Source of the DNA: Edaphobacter sp. 12200R-103
Lineage (GTDB): Bacteria; Acidobacteriota; Terriglobia; Terriglobales; Acidobacteriaceae
Length of the DNA stretch: 64,000 nucleotides
Direction: 5' to 3'
Assembly (NCBI RefSeq): GCF_010093025.1
Contig: NZ_CP048114.1
Coordinates: forward strand, 1,984,001 to 2,048,000
Below the pieces are notes generated by a model, which had not been told where the DNA came from, did no database searches, and worked only from the letters and a program-made list of their open reading frames with translations. This document shows positions 1 through 8,272 of the stretch, piece by piece (position 1 is the stretch's first letter; the number at the start of each line of letters is the position of its first letter). The position numbers and the translations under genes are program-made.

Positions 1-604
1 TATCAAGCATTTCGACCTGTGCCACAACTTCGCGGGCGTAGAGTGGATCACGACGCGTTCCGGAATTTGCCAGCTTGGGGCCATGCGGCTCAGGGCCGAC
101 CCACCCATCAAAGCCATATGAGTCCAGCCGGTTGGCGCGCCGGTAGATATCTGCGATCTCCGGAATGGGCTTGCCGGCATCGGTCGAACTATCGATGGAT
201 TCGTGAGTGCCCCCCATCACGATATCGGCATGCGAAAAGTGCCACTTGCCCTTGTAGTACGTGCGATAACCACCCGCGCGAAAGTATTCTCCGAGCGTCG
301 GTATGGTATTCGCATCGAGCCAGAACATGTCCGGATCAAAGGAACCTTTCGCGGCTCCAGCTGTCTGGCTCACACCGTGCAGCGAAGGGTATTGGCCGGT
401 GAACAGGGTCGCGCGGCTGGGCTGGCAGGCCGTGGACGATGCATAGTGCCGGTGAAACTCCATCCCTCGGGAACGCATCCATTCCTGTGCCTGAAGGCCG
501 CGCTTCAGATACTGCTTCACTTCCGGAGTTTCATAGCTCACAGGATAACGTTGCTGATCCACCATGATTATCAGAAAGTTCGGCCTGCTTCCGCTCAATT
601 TCAT
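1..604 (-). CDS. Sulfatase, N-terminal part (runs off the window)
   Basis: Reading the reverse strand from an ATG at 604 gives an open frame to the window edge (about 201 residues). It opens with RPNFLIIMVDQQR, the usual start of the alkaline-phosphatase/sulfatase fold. At residues 60-64 it has CQPSR, the CxPSR signature whose cysteine is converted to formylglycine in type I sulfatases, followed by ATLFTGQYPS. GKWH near residue 130 is the second conserved sulfatase block. A GGAG ribosome site lies just upstream of the ATG. No signal peptide is visible, so it may be cytoplasmic. Substrate cannot be told; the C-terminal half is missing. It lies outside the tRNA island that carries three further sulfatases. 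Confidence 0.9.
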   Translation of the reverse strand, partial: MKLSGSRPNFLIIMVDQQRYPVSYETPEVKQYLKRGLQAQEWMRSRGMEFHRHYASSTACQPSRATLFTGQYPSLHGVSQTAGAAKGSFDPDMFWLDANTIPTLGEYFRAGGYRTYYKGKWHFSHADIVMGGTHESIDSSTDAGKPIPEIADIYRRANRLDSYGFDGWVGPEPHGPKLANSGTRRDPLYAREVVAQVEMLD

Positions 605-671
605 GAGTTCTCCTTTTCATTAGCACAGGATTTACAAGGAATCCCATTCCGCAATGTTTGTTCCTGCGTCC

Positions 672-1005
672 CTAAAATTCGGGGGAACAGGATTTAATAC
701 ATTGATAAATACAGGGTGCGGTGAAAGTCGTATCGCGTACGAAAAACGCATCGAACCTGAGATTCGCATTCGGAGACATGACGCAGGTCCGAGAGTGCCT
801 GGCGTCATAGTCACTCAGGGCATCTCTGATGGGTGCTATAGACGTCGCCAGCCGTACCATTCTTCGTATTCACTTCCGGCAATACGAGGATGTCAATCCG
901 GTTATCTGCGACAACCATTGCAGTGGCTTCGACAATATCGAGGAAGCGCGCGTTGGTAGGGTCGCAATCCTGCATATTCCAGTTAAGGATTCGGGCGTTC
1001 GGCAT
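672..1005 (-). pseudogene. Decayed endonuclease/exonuclease/phosphatase-type gene
   Basis: A 64-codon reverse frame (1005-811) reads ARILNWNMQ, then RFLDIVEATAMVVAD and IDILVLPEVN. That is the N-terminal beta strand and catalytic glutamate block of the endonuclease/exonuclease/phosphatase (EEP) superfamily, which normally exceeds 250 residues. The frame stops at 811. Protein-like text (NLRFDAFFVRDTTF) continues in another reverse frame to about 672, suggesting frameshift plus deletion. I see no complete gene in 605-1233. The first block is a fair family match; assignment of the second is a guess. Confidence 0.35.
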
Positions 1006-1233
1006 GCTTGAATCAGATCTCAGCTTTCGTAAAGCTCAACAAGGCTTCAGACAAATTCACTTTTCAGCCGAGCCATCGCAATGGTCTGCTTCTTTCGACA
1101 ACAACGGTAACATGGCAGTGGGTGGAACATAAACCACATCAGCAGATAGCCGTTTTAAAACGAGCTGAATGCGGTACCGCATTACGGTCGGCAACCAGAG
1201 TTCCTGACGGTTCGACGCGTTCTTCTTCTGGCG

Positions 1234-2727
1234 TCAGAATGAGGCTTCCGGGTCGTGCTCGACGGGAGGGGCTTTGATCATAATGGAACGGACTTTTCCC
1301 AGAGCTTCCTGATCGGCTAATACCGAAAGGATGTCTCCGGCCCTGATTGTTGTACTGCCTCGCGGTACCAGATGCTCGTTCTTTCTTGTCACCAGCATGA
1401 TATGAGCCTCGCGCGGGAGATGGAGGGCAACAAGCTGCCTGTCCACAGCGTTTGATCCTTCACTCACTGTTATTTCGACGACCTGGCCCTGCTCTTCTCC
1501 AGCCGGGAGCATCTCTAAAGGAAATCTTCGGTCAGTAGCGGGCAATGGCTTCTGCAACTTCAGCTTCTGCGCAAGCCATCCAATCGTGGTTCCCTGCAGG
1601 AGCAAAGAAATCGATACCGTGAAAAAGACGATGTTGAAGTAGATCTCCGCATTCTGCACTCCCTCAAGCAGCGGAAAAGTCGCCAGAACAATGGGGACCG
1701 CTCCTCTCAGACCGATCCATGAGATCAGGATCTTGGGGCGTAATCCGACCTTCCCGAAGGCGAGGCTGATAAAGACGCCCAGAGGACGTGCAACCACGAC
1801 CAGAAACAGCGCAAGAAGCACAGAAACTCCCATGACTGGCAGCAGTCTCGACGGATAAACCAGAAGACCTAAAACCAGGAACAGGATGATTTGCATAAGC
1901 CATGCAAGACCGCTGTGGAATGTCGTCAGGCTGCGGCGATGGACGAAGTCTCTATTTCCCATCACCACCCCAGTGAGATAGACGGCCAGAAATCCGCTTC
2001 CTCCCAATGCCGTAGTGACTCCGTAGCTGAACAGAACGATGGCTACAGTTAGGGCTGAATAGAGTCCCTCCGCGTCCAGATTCAATCGATTGATGAGGGG
2101 CACTGCTGCTCTTCCGATTGCCCAACCTGCCACGCCGCCGATCAGCATCTGTTTTAAAAACAGCAATACCAGCAGCCAGGGACTTTGGCCAGGAGATTGG
2201 ATCAGATGAATGATTCCGACCGTCAGGAAGACGGCCATGGGATCATTGGTGCCCGACTCCAGTTCCAGGAGCGGCTGGATTCTGCCCTTCAACGAGATTC
2301 CCTGAGAGCGCAAAACCGAGAAGACCGCAGCGGCATCGGTCGAGGAAACGATCGCTCCCACGAGCAAGCCATGGAGCCAGTCGACGCCGAGCAGCACTGT
2401 GGAAAACCAGCCTACGATGATTGCCGTAATAAAGACGCCAATCGAGGCCAGACTCAAGGCTTGCCACAATACTGGCGCGACGACACGCCAGTTGGTATCC
2501 AGGCCGCCCGCAAAAAGGATGAAGGCTAGTGCCACCACGCCGACGGATTGAGCCAGACCTGCATTATCGAAGGGAATGCGGCCCGGTCCCTCCGATCCAG
2601 CCAGTATCCCAATCAAAAGAAACAACAGTAATGCCGGCACCCCGAGCTTACTGGACGCCTTGCTCGCGACCACCCCCAGTGCGAGCAGGATCGCCATGAT
2701 AATCAGGATTTGCTCGATCGTCAGCAT
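1234..2727 (-). CDS. K+/H+ antiporter (CPA1 / NhaP2 type) with TrkA-C domain
   Basis: 497 residues. The first ~385 are almost entirely hydrophobic helices, consistent with a 12-13 segment cation:proton exchanger. Conserved-looking blocks include SSTDAAAVFSVLR and LESGTNDPMAVFLT, the TDxxxx and NDP signatures of CPA1 exchangers that carry the ion-binding aspartates. Residues ~410-485 form a soluble TrkA-C (RCK-C) module (VEITVSEGSNAVDRQLVALHL...), typical of potassium/proton antiporters of the NhaP2/CvrA type. It acts in the inner membrane in K+ and pH balance. It is transcribed divergently from the glutamine amidotransferase at 2903, with 175 bp between. Whether it carries K+ or Na+ cannot be read from sequence. 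Confidence 0.9.
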   Translation of the reverse strand: MLTIEQILIIMAILLALGVVASKASSKLGVPALLLFLLIGILAGSEGPGRIPFDNAGLAQSVGVVALAFILFAGGLDTNWRVVAPVLWQALSLASIGVFITAIIVGWFSTVLLGVDWLHGLLVGAIVSSTDAAAVFSVLRSQGISLKGRIQPLLELESGTNDPMAVFLTVGIIHLIQSPGQSPWLLVLLFLKQMLIGGVAGWAIGRAAVPLINRLNLDAEGLYSALTVAIVLFSYGVTTALGGSGFLAVYLTGVVMGNRDFVHRRSLTTFHSGLAWLMQIILFLVLGLLVYPSRLLPVMGVSVLLALFLVVVARPLGVFISLAFGKVGLRPKILISWIGLRGAVPIVLATFPLLEGVQNAEIYFNIVFFTVSISLLLQGTTIGWLAQKLKLQKPLPATDRRFPLEMLPAGEEQGQVVEITVSEGSNAVDRQLVALHLPREAHIMLVTRKNEHLVPRGSTTIRAGDILSVLADQEALGKVRSIMIKAPPVEHDPEASF

Positions 2728-2902
2728 GTCTCGTCCATCATAATCAGGCAGGCTCTCTCTTGAGATCGATAGGGCCGGAGAAGCCCTAGCATCACGGAAT
2801 ACGCTCTGGTCGTGGAAGCTATCTATCTGCCGTCAGGCATTCCTTTCGGAGGGAACGAGTACTCTTTAGAGCTGTGACGACTATACCGGGAGACGCAATC
2901 GC

Positions 2903-3601
2903 ATGAAGTCTGTTGTAGCTATTCGGCATGTTCATTTTGAAGATCTGGGTTTGTTTCATGGGGTTCTGCAGGCGGCCGGATATGAGGTGCGCTATTTAGA
3001 TGCTGGAACTCATGATCTCTCCGTGGTCGATTCATTGTCCCCAAACATCATGGTCATACTAGGAGGACCTGTGGGAGTTTACGATGACGAGACCTATCCA
3101 TTCCTCCTTGAGGAGCGGAGGCTTCTTCAGCGAAGGCTTGCCTCCAATCTCCCAACCGTCGGCATCTGCCTTGGAGCACAACAAATTGCAGCGGCTTTAG
3201 GTTCCCGGGTTGCTCCCAGCGGCGGCAAGGAGATCGGTTTTGCTCCTGTTTCGCTCAGCCCGGACGGAAGAGTCAGTGCGCTTCGTCATCTCGAAGGGGT
3301 TCCAGTGCTCCACTGGCATGGAGACAATCTGGAACTGCCCATGGATGCGACCGTGCTGGCATCGACACCGCTGTGCCCAAATCAAGCCTTTTCCATCGGC
3401 GCCAATATCCTTGGGCTACAGTTTCACCCTGAGGCTAACCCAGCCAACCTGGAGGCGTGGCTGATTGGACACGCGGCAGAATTGGCCTCGGCAGGCATCG
3501 ATCCCCGCCAGATTCGCAAAGATGCGAAAGATGATCAAGGGGCTCTGGTTGGTTCCGCAACCAGAATGTTCCAGGAATGGCTCGCGAATATCTCCGCCTG
3601 A
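2903..3601 (+). CDS. Class I glutamine amidotransferase (GMP synthase-like)
   Basis: 232 residues, the usual size for stand-alone GATase1 proteins. Residues 86-91 (GICLGA) hold the nucleophile elbow with Cys89. A later LQFHPEAN block supplies the His-Glu of the Cys-His-Glu triad. VILGGPVGVYDDETYPFLLEE is the oxyanion-strand region seen in GuaA-like and YfeJ-type amidotransferases. It hydrolyses glutamine to release ammonia for an unknown acceptor, since no synthase domain or partner lies nearby. It starts at an ATG after a GGGAGA-type ribosome site. It is too short to be GMP synthase itself. Confidence 0.88.
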   Translation: MKSVVAIRHVHFEDLGLFHGVLQAAGYEVRYLDAGTHDLSVVDSLSPNIMVILGGPVGVYDDETYPFLLEERRLLQRRLASNLPTVGICLGAQQIAAALGSRVAPSGGKEIGFAPVSLSPDGRVSALRHLEGVPVLHWHGDNLELPMDATVLASTPLCPNQAFSIGANILGLQFHPEANPANLEAWLIGHAAELASAGIDPRQIRKDAKDDQGALVGSATRMFQEWLANISA

Positions 3602-3754
3602 GAGATGTTCTCTATGTCTGTCTGTAGAGTTGCGTGACCATCGGAAATATTGTCTGCGCATTAACGGGATCCTTTCCCATCTCTTTCAAATCGGATCCAG
3701 CCCCTCGGCGGGTGGGCCTTCGATGGCATTTGCGGCAAAACGGCTGACGCCGTA

Positions 3755-3863
3755 AAGATAAGTCAAAATCCCCCCGGACACCATTCCCCTAAATGTGTAT
3801 TTTTTTTGGCCGCGTAACGCGCCACTGTGTGAGGTGCGCTCAGGAAACATCTGACTTATCTTT
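3755..3863. promoter_or_regulatory. Long-arm inverted repeat in the leader of the collagen-like gene
   Basis: The 348-bp gap 3602-3949 contains no gene. It holds a perfect 12-bp inverted repeat, AAAGATAAGTCA at 3755-3766 and its complement at 3852-3863. The repeat encloses a T8 run (about 3799-3806) and a small CGCG-TAA-CGCG hairpin. The ribosome site GAGGAG precedes the GTG start at 3950. This could be a structured 5' leader, the end of the upstream unit, or a protein-binding pair of half sites. No known riboswitch consensus could be matched by eye. Confidence 0.35.
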
Positions 3864-3949
3864 CCCCTTGCAAGAAAGCGAGTTAAAGTGACCTGCGCGA
3901 CAGATTGACCTTTTGAATTTCCCGATTCTGATCGATAAGAGGAGTACCC

Positions 3950-5914
3950 GTGCCTGCGCTGAGACTTTCAGGCTTTGCTCGTATTTTTGCCTTGTGCCTT
4001 TGGCTGGGTTTCTACAATGTTTCTGCACACGCCACTGAGGCCCCCCTGGTCGCAGATGCCCACGTCAGTGCGGCTCGATCCGATGTCAATCTGGGCTACA
4101 TGTCCAATTTGTATGTTGGGAACGGCAATACAGCCTATCTGCAGTTCGATCTCAGCAGTTTGCCAGCCGGTATTACCTCGACCCAGATATCTCGAGCGAC
4201 TCTCACGCTGTTCGTCAATCGCGTGTTTACGCCCGGATCTCTGACACTTGCACCGGTGACCGGTGCATGGTCTGAATACGGTATTACCGCAGCAACAGCC
4301 CCCGGCGCGGGCGCAGCTACTGCCACCACTCCTGTTTCGGCCGCGGGACAATATATTACCGTCGATGTCACCTCGCTCGTGCAGGGGTGGATTACAACTC
4401 CCGCCAGCAACTACGGCGTGGCTCTTGCTTCATCCGGCGCCAATGTACTTCTGGACAGCAAAGAAAACGATCAGACGGGACACGCTGCATATCTCGATGT
4501 GACGGTCGTTTCGGTCGGACCGCAAGGAATACAGGGTCCTGCTGGCCCACAGGGCGTTCCCGGAACACCGGGCCCGATCGGCCCGCAAGGAGCTGCCGGA
4601 CCAACAGGACCGGCTGGCCCAATTGGCGCAACCGGCCCGGCCGGACCGTTCGTTGGCGGTGCATGGTCGGCGAGCGTGACCTATCCAGCAGGTTCCGTGG
4701 TGTACTATTCGACCGACGGAAATACCTACGTTGCTCTGCAGGACAGTACAAACGTCGTTCCCGGAACTGACCCGACATCTTGGCGTGCGACCTCTGGTGT
4801 CGCTGGACCGACAGGCCCCGTTGGACCTCAAGGGCCACAAGGTATCCAGGGACTTATAGGCCCGGTTGGCCCACAAGGAGCGACTGGTGCGCAGGGCATA
4901 CAGGGCCCACAAGGTATACCAGGGGCCACAGGCCCCGCCGGGCCGCCAATCTCCTTTCAGGGGACGTGGAATAGCGCAAAGATCTATTCCATAGGAGATA
5001 CCGTTGCGGAGAGCGGAACAAGTTATATCGCGCTCGCAAACAATTTCAATGTCGATCCCGCTATCGATGTATCAGGCCCAGGCGGTACCTGGGCTGTTTT
5101 GGCACAGAAGGGTATTGATGGTGCAACAGGTTCCACAGGCCCACAGGGACCTCAAGGCATCCAGGGAAATATCGGCCTCACAGGCCCTATGGGCCCTCAG
5201 GGACCGATAGGGCCAACAGGCCTTCAGGGCATACAGGGGGCCACAGGACCACAAGGACCTCCAGTCAACTTCCGCGGCACATGGCAAAGCTCGACGATGT
5301 ATTCCATCGGAGACGCAGTTGCGGAGAGTGGCACGAGCTATATCGCGCTCGCTTCCAATCTGGCAATTGACCCCGCGACCGACGTAGCAGGCTCTGGGGG
5401 CGTATGGGCTGTTCTCGCTCTGAAAGGCGCCGATGGAGCAACCGGGCCTACGGGACCAACCGGAGCGACTGGAGCGACCGGCCCACAGGGACCGGCAGGA
5501 CCACAAGGTCCGCAAGGTCCTGCAGGAGGCAGTTCAATCGGTGGTGCAGGCCACAATATGGCTACCGCTGCGGGAACAATTTATTTCAATCCAAACTCGA
5601 ATGGTACTGCGACAGCCACGCCGAATGGTCAAAATAGCTTGAGAGCTTCTGCTAACTGCACCGCCTCATTAAACGTGACTGCTTATGCAACGACAGGGGT
5701 CACCTACAGTTTGGTGAAGTTGACTCCCAATGCCGGCGCTCAGGCTCTAACGACTGGAGCAACCCTCGATACCTGCTCCCCATCGGGTGGCTCTGCTCCG
5801 CAGACCTGCACTTTAAGTGCGAGTCTTTCTCAGGGTGACATCGTCACACTTCAGGTTGTAACACTCGCAGCAACTTCAAATCCACCGTTCTACACATCAT
5901 TCGTCTGTCAATAA
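3950..5914 (+). CDS. Exported DNRLRE / collagen-like repeat protein
   Basis: 654 residues starting at a GTG preceded by AAGAGGAG. A signal peptide covers roughly residues 1-28. Residues ~30-185 are a DNRLRE-type beta domain ([23 protein letters not shown], later [12 protein letters not shown]). Four blocks of Gly-X-Y triplets (about 190-235, 285-335, 387-438 and 493-531) alternate with three ~48-residue modules beginning GTW/GAW and containing [17 protein letters not shown], which resemble small chitin-binding CBM5/12-like modules. A ~120-residue C-terminal domain with paired cysteines closes the protein. It probably forms a trimeric extracellular stalk. It lies upstream of three tail-collar genes. 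Function is unknown; adhesion is inferred. Confidence 0.85.
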   Translation: MPALRLSGFARIFALCLWLGFYNVSAHATEAPLVADAHVSAARSDVNLGYMSNLYVGNGNTAYLQFDLSSLPAGITSTQISRATLTLFVNRVFTPGSLTLAPVTGAWSEYGITAATAPGAGAATATTPVSAAGQYITVDVTSLVQGWITTPASNYGVALASSGANVLLDSKENDQTGHAAYLDVTVVSVGPQGIQGPAGPQGVPGTPGPIGPQGAAGPTGPAGPIGATGPAGPFVGGAWSASVTYPAGSVVYYSTDGNTYVALQDSTNVVPGTDPTSWRATSGVAGPTGPVGPQGPQGIQGLIGPVGPQGATGAQGIQGPQGIPGATGPAGPPISFQGTWNSAKIYSIGDTVAESGTSYIALANNFNVDPAIDVSGPGGTWAVLAQKGIDGATGSTGPQGPQGIQGNIGLTGPMGPQGPIGPTGLQGIQGATGPQGPPVNFRGTWQSSTMYSIGDAVAESGTSYIALASNLAIDPATDVAGSGGVWAVLALKGADGATGPTGPTGATGATGPQGPAGPQGPQGPAGGSSIGGAGHNMATAAGTIYFNPNSNGTATATPNGQNSLRASANCTASLNVTAYATTGVTYSLVKLTPNAGAQALTTGATLDTCSPSGGSAPQTCTLSASLSQGDIVTLQVVTLAATSNPPFYTSFVCQ

Positions 5915-6002
5915 TGTTTGACAGGGCAGGTTCATGGCTATTGGCGTTCATGCAACGTCATGGCTCTTTCATCAGGAAATTGACTGACAAGGAGAGTAAT
6001 AG

Positions 6003-6536
6003 ATGTCTGATCAATATCTAGGCGAGATTCGACCGACGGCGTTCAATTTTGCACCCGTCGGCTGGGCTCTCTGCCAGGGGCAAATTCTTCCAATCTCTCG
6101 ATACACTGCACTTTTTTCTCTACTGGGAACATATTTCGGGGGAAACGGTACCACTACATTTTCCCTCCCTGATCTTCGAGGAAGAGTGGGGATTGGCCTT
6201 GGAACCGGTACTGGTTTAAGCCCTTATACGATCGGCGAAAGCGCTGGCGAAGAGAACGTTTCTCTCACTCTGAACCAGATACCTCTTCACAGCCATCTAG
6301 CGTCTGCCAATGCGAATCCTGGAGGGAATACATCGCCTCAAGGTTCCGTATGGACGCAGGTAAATGACGGCGCCGGAACAAGCTATAACGACTACGCTCC
6401 TCCACCGCCGAATGTAACGATGCCGCCGACGACCCTCAGTCCCACGGGAGGGAGCCAGCCGATGAACATTCTGCAGCCATATCTGACCCTCAATTACATC
6501 ATTGCCCTCGAGGGTATTTTCCCGCCGCGTCCGTAA
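6003..6536 (+). CDS. Tail-collar domain protein (MdpB-like), copy 1
   Basis: 177 residues, starting at an ATG after an AAGGAGAG site. It opens with YLGEIRPTAFNFAPVGWALCQGQ and continues FGGNGTTTFSLPDLRGR, the phage tail collar signature (PF07484). It lacks a signal peptide. The family is named for microcystin-dependent protein MdpB, and its members occur in bacterial chromosomes outside recognisable prophages. It is the first of three tandem paralogues of 177-179 residues, each with its own ribosome site. No capsid, sheath, tube or baseplate gene is nearby, so it is not part of an intact phage here. The biological role is unknown. Confidence 0.88.
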   Translation: MSDQYLGEIRPTAFNFAPVGWALCQGQILPISRYTALFSLLGTYFGGNGTTTFSLPDLRGRVGIGLGTGTGLSPYTIGESAGEENVSLTLNQIPLHSHLASANANPGGNTSPQGSVWTQVNDGAGTSYNDYAPPPPNVTMPPTTLSPTGGSQPMNILQPYLTLNYIIALEGIFPPRP

Positions 6537-6579
6537 TGACTACTGTTGCATGAGTTTTTGTGGCTCAAGGAGAGATTTA

Positions 6580-7119
6580 ATGGCTACACCTTTTTTAGGC
6601 GAGATTCGGGAAGCAGCGTTCGGTTTCGCACCTCCAGGATGGCTGCCTTGTGATGGACGCCTGTTGTCAATATCAGAAAACGATACGCTTTACGCCCTTT
6701 TGGGAACTACGTATGGCGGCGACGGCATAAACACCTTCGGAATTCCCGACCTGCGAGGACGTGTCGCTGTCCATCAGGGCAAATTGAATGGAAACTCCAG
6801 CACCTACGTCATAGGACAGATGGCTGGAACAGAACAAGTAACGATTCTGCCTTCACAGATGGCGGCACACACACACGCAGTCAATGTCAGCACCGAAGTT
6901 GCGACGCTCAAGGCTCCCACCTCGAATGCAACATGGGCACAAGTGACACAGGACGGTTCCACCATCCTGGACGGCTACTCAGCACCTCCAGGAAATGCCT
7001 CTCTTGCACCCGCCACGATTTCTTCTACAGGTGGGAGCCAGCCCTTCCCAATTTTGCAACCTTATCTGACGGTAAATTACATGATCGCTGTCGCGGGAGT
7101 ATTCCCAAGTCAGGGCTAA
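6580..7119 (+). CDS. Tail-collar domain protein (MdpB-like), copy 2
   Basis: 179 residues from the ATG at 6580, chosen because AAGGAGAG precedes it and the protein then aligns from its first residues with copies 1 and 3 (FLGEIREAAFGFAPPGWLPCDGR). The open frame reaches further upstream, but that extension has no family similarity. It shares YGGDGINTFGIPDLRGR and the C-terminal block GGSQPFPILQPYLTVNYMIA with its neighbours. It is the most diverged of the three, with aspartate-glycine in place of the Gln-Gly/Asn-Gly turn seen in the others. Role unknown; probably co-expressed with the flanking copies. Confidence 0.88.
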   Translation: MATPFLGEIREAAFGFAPPGWLPCDGRLLSISENDTLYALLGTTYGGDGINTFGIPDLRGRVAVHQGKLNGNSSTYVIGQMAGTEQVTILPSQMAAHTHAVNVSTEVATLKAPTSNATWAQVTQDGSTILDGYSAPPGNASLAPATISSTGGSQPFPILQPYLTVNYMIAVAGVFPSQG

Positions 7120-7172
7120 CCACTTGCGGTGGGCTTTAGAGTGCAGCGGCAAAACCGAAAAGGAGTTTTGAG

Positions 7173-7706
7173 ATGGCAAATTGGTATCTGGGAGAGATCC
7201 GGGCTGTGAGCTTCAATTTTGCGCCGCGTGGATGGGCGCTTTGCAATGGCCAGGCGTTGCCGATTGCGCAGAACCAGGCCTTATTTTCGCTGCTTGGAGT
7301 GCAATTCGGCGGCAATGGGACCACGAACTTCAACCTTCCTGACCTTAGAGGGCGCACCTCTGTAAGTTGGGGGCAGTCCACTTTGGGAACGAACTATACC
7401 GAGGGAGGAACGGGGGGAAGCGAAAGTATAACGATGACGGCACAGCAGCTGCCCGCCCACACACATATCGTAGCTGGAAGCAATGTCGACGCCACCCTCG
7501 CCGATCCGACAGGCGATGTATGGGCAGCAGGGTCGGATAACAGTGGGACACCAGTTCTCGCGTTTACAGAAAACAAGCCAAACGCGGTCATGGATCCCTC
7601 CGCCATTGCCCAAACTGGCAATAGTGCTCCCATCCCCGTCGTGCAGCCATACCTGGTAGTCAATTACATCATCGCGACGACGGGAATATATCCCTCGCGG
7701 CAATAA
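7173..7706 (+). CDS. Tail-collar domain protein (MdpB-like), copy 3
   Basis: 177 residues, ATG after AAAAGGAG. It opens YLGEIRAVSFNFAPRGWALCNGQ and has FGGNGTTNFNLPDLRGR and the terminal VQPYLVVNYIIATTGIYPSR block, so it is a full-length paralogue of the gene at 6003. The spacers between the three copies (43 and 53 bp) are too short for obvious independent terminators, which supports one transcript. The three copies may build a hetero-oligomeric tip on a common scaffold, by analogy with tail fibres; that is inference only. Confidence 0.88.
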   Translation: MANWYLGEIRAVSFNFAPRGWALCNGQALPIAQNQALFSLLGVQFGGNGTTNFNLPDLRGRTSVSWGQSTLGTNYTEGGTGGSESITMTAQQLPAHTHIVAGSNVDATLADPTGDVWAAGSDNSGTPVLAFTENKPNAVMDPSAIAQTGNSAPIPVVQPYLVVNYIIATTGIYPSRQ

Positions 7707-7735
7707 AGCAGGACCGGCCAGACACACGAACCCGC

Positions 7736-8269
7736 ATGTCAGCAGCAGCGATCCATTCCGTAGATTCCAGGAGCATCCATCATGCTCTCCGTATCGCTTG
7801 CGATGAAGATGCCTCTTTCCTTTTGGCTCTCTTCGTCGAAAGGAATTCACCGAAATTCGCGGCTCTGGAATGGGATGACATCCAACTTCGCCCGGTCCTG
7901 CAAATGCAGTATCGGGCACGCATAAAGGGATTTGCTCAGCAGTTTTCCGGCCTGCAGGATTTCGTAATTTGCGACATACAGCAGCAGCCGATTGGCGAGC
8001 TGCTTCTAAATCATAGCGCCGGCGAGATACGGGTTGTCGATCTATGCATTTCGAGTGCGTACCAGGGTCGAGGAATTGCGACACAGTTGCTGTCGGAGCT
8101 GCAATATAAGGCTGCGACAAAGGCAGCCATGATCACACTCAGCGTCGATCATGGAAATCCGGCTCGAAGGTTATACGAACGGCTTGGATTTCAGGAAATA
8201 GCAAGCGATGCTCTCCAGGTAGAGATGCATTGGAGAGCTACCGATAGTAAATCGGCGAATAAAGGTTGA
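7736..8269 (+). CDS. GNAT-family N-acetyltransferase
   Basis: 177 residues. The C-terminal half carries the acetyl-CoA binding region: VVDLCISSAYQGRGIATQLL matches motif A (V-x-x-x-x-QGRGxG/A), followed by LSVDHGNPARRLYERLGFQEI, motif B. Substrate is unknown. It follows the tail-collar triplet by only 29 bp and ends 3 bp before the next gene, so it belongs to the same transcription unit. A GNAT enzyme beside tail-collar genes suggests protein or amine acetylation linked to that locus, but nothing in the sequence proves this. The start is the ATG at 7736; the ribosome site is weak. Confidence 0.85.
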   Translation: MSAAAIHSVDSRSIHHALRIACDEDASFLLALFVERNSPKFAALEWDDIQLRPVLQMQYRARIKGFAQQFSGLQDFVICDIQQQPIGELLLNHSAGEIRVVDLCISSAYQGRGIATQLLSELQYKAATKAAMITLSVDHGNPARRLYERLGFQEIASDALQVEMHWRATDSKSANKG

Positions 8270-8272
8270 TTG

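Noticed and set aside
4500..5530. Short direct repeats that could be a CRISPR array
   Set aside because: They are Gly-X-Y codons inside a single open frame, not regular repeats with unique spacers. No CRISPR array or cas gene was seen in the window.
6003..7706. Prophage or phage-tail-like particle
   Set aside because: Only collar-domain proteins are present; there are no tube, sheath, baseplate, capsid, terminase or lysis genes.
7281..8120. Reverse frame of 279 codons across tail-collar 3 and GNAT
   Set aside because: Spans two real plus-strand genes and lacks any motif.
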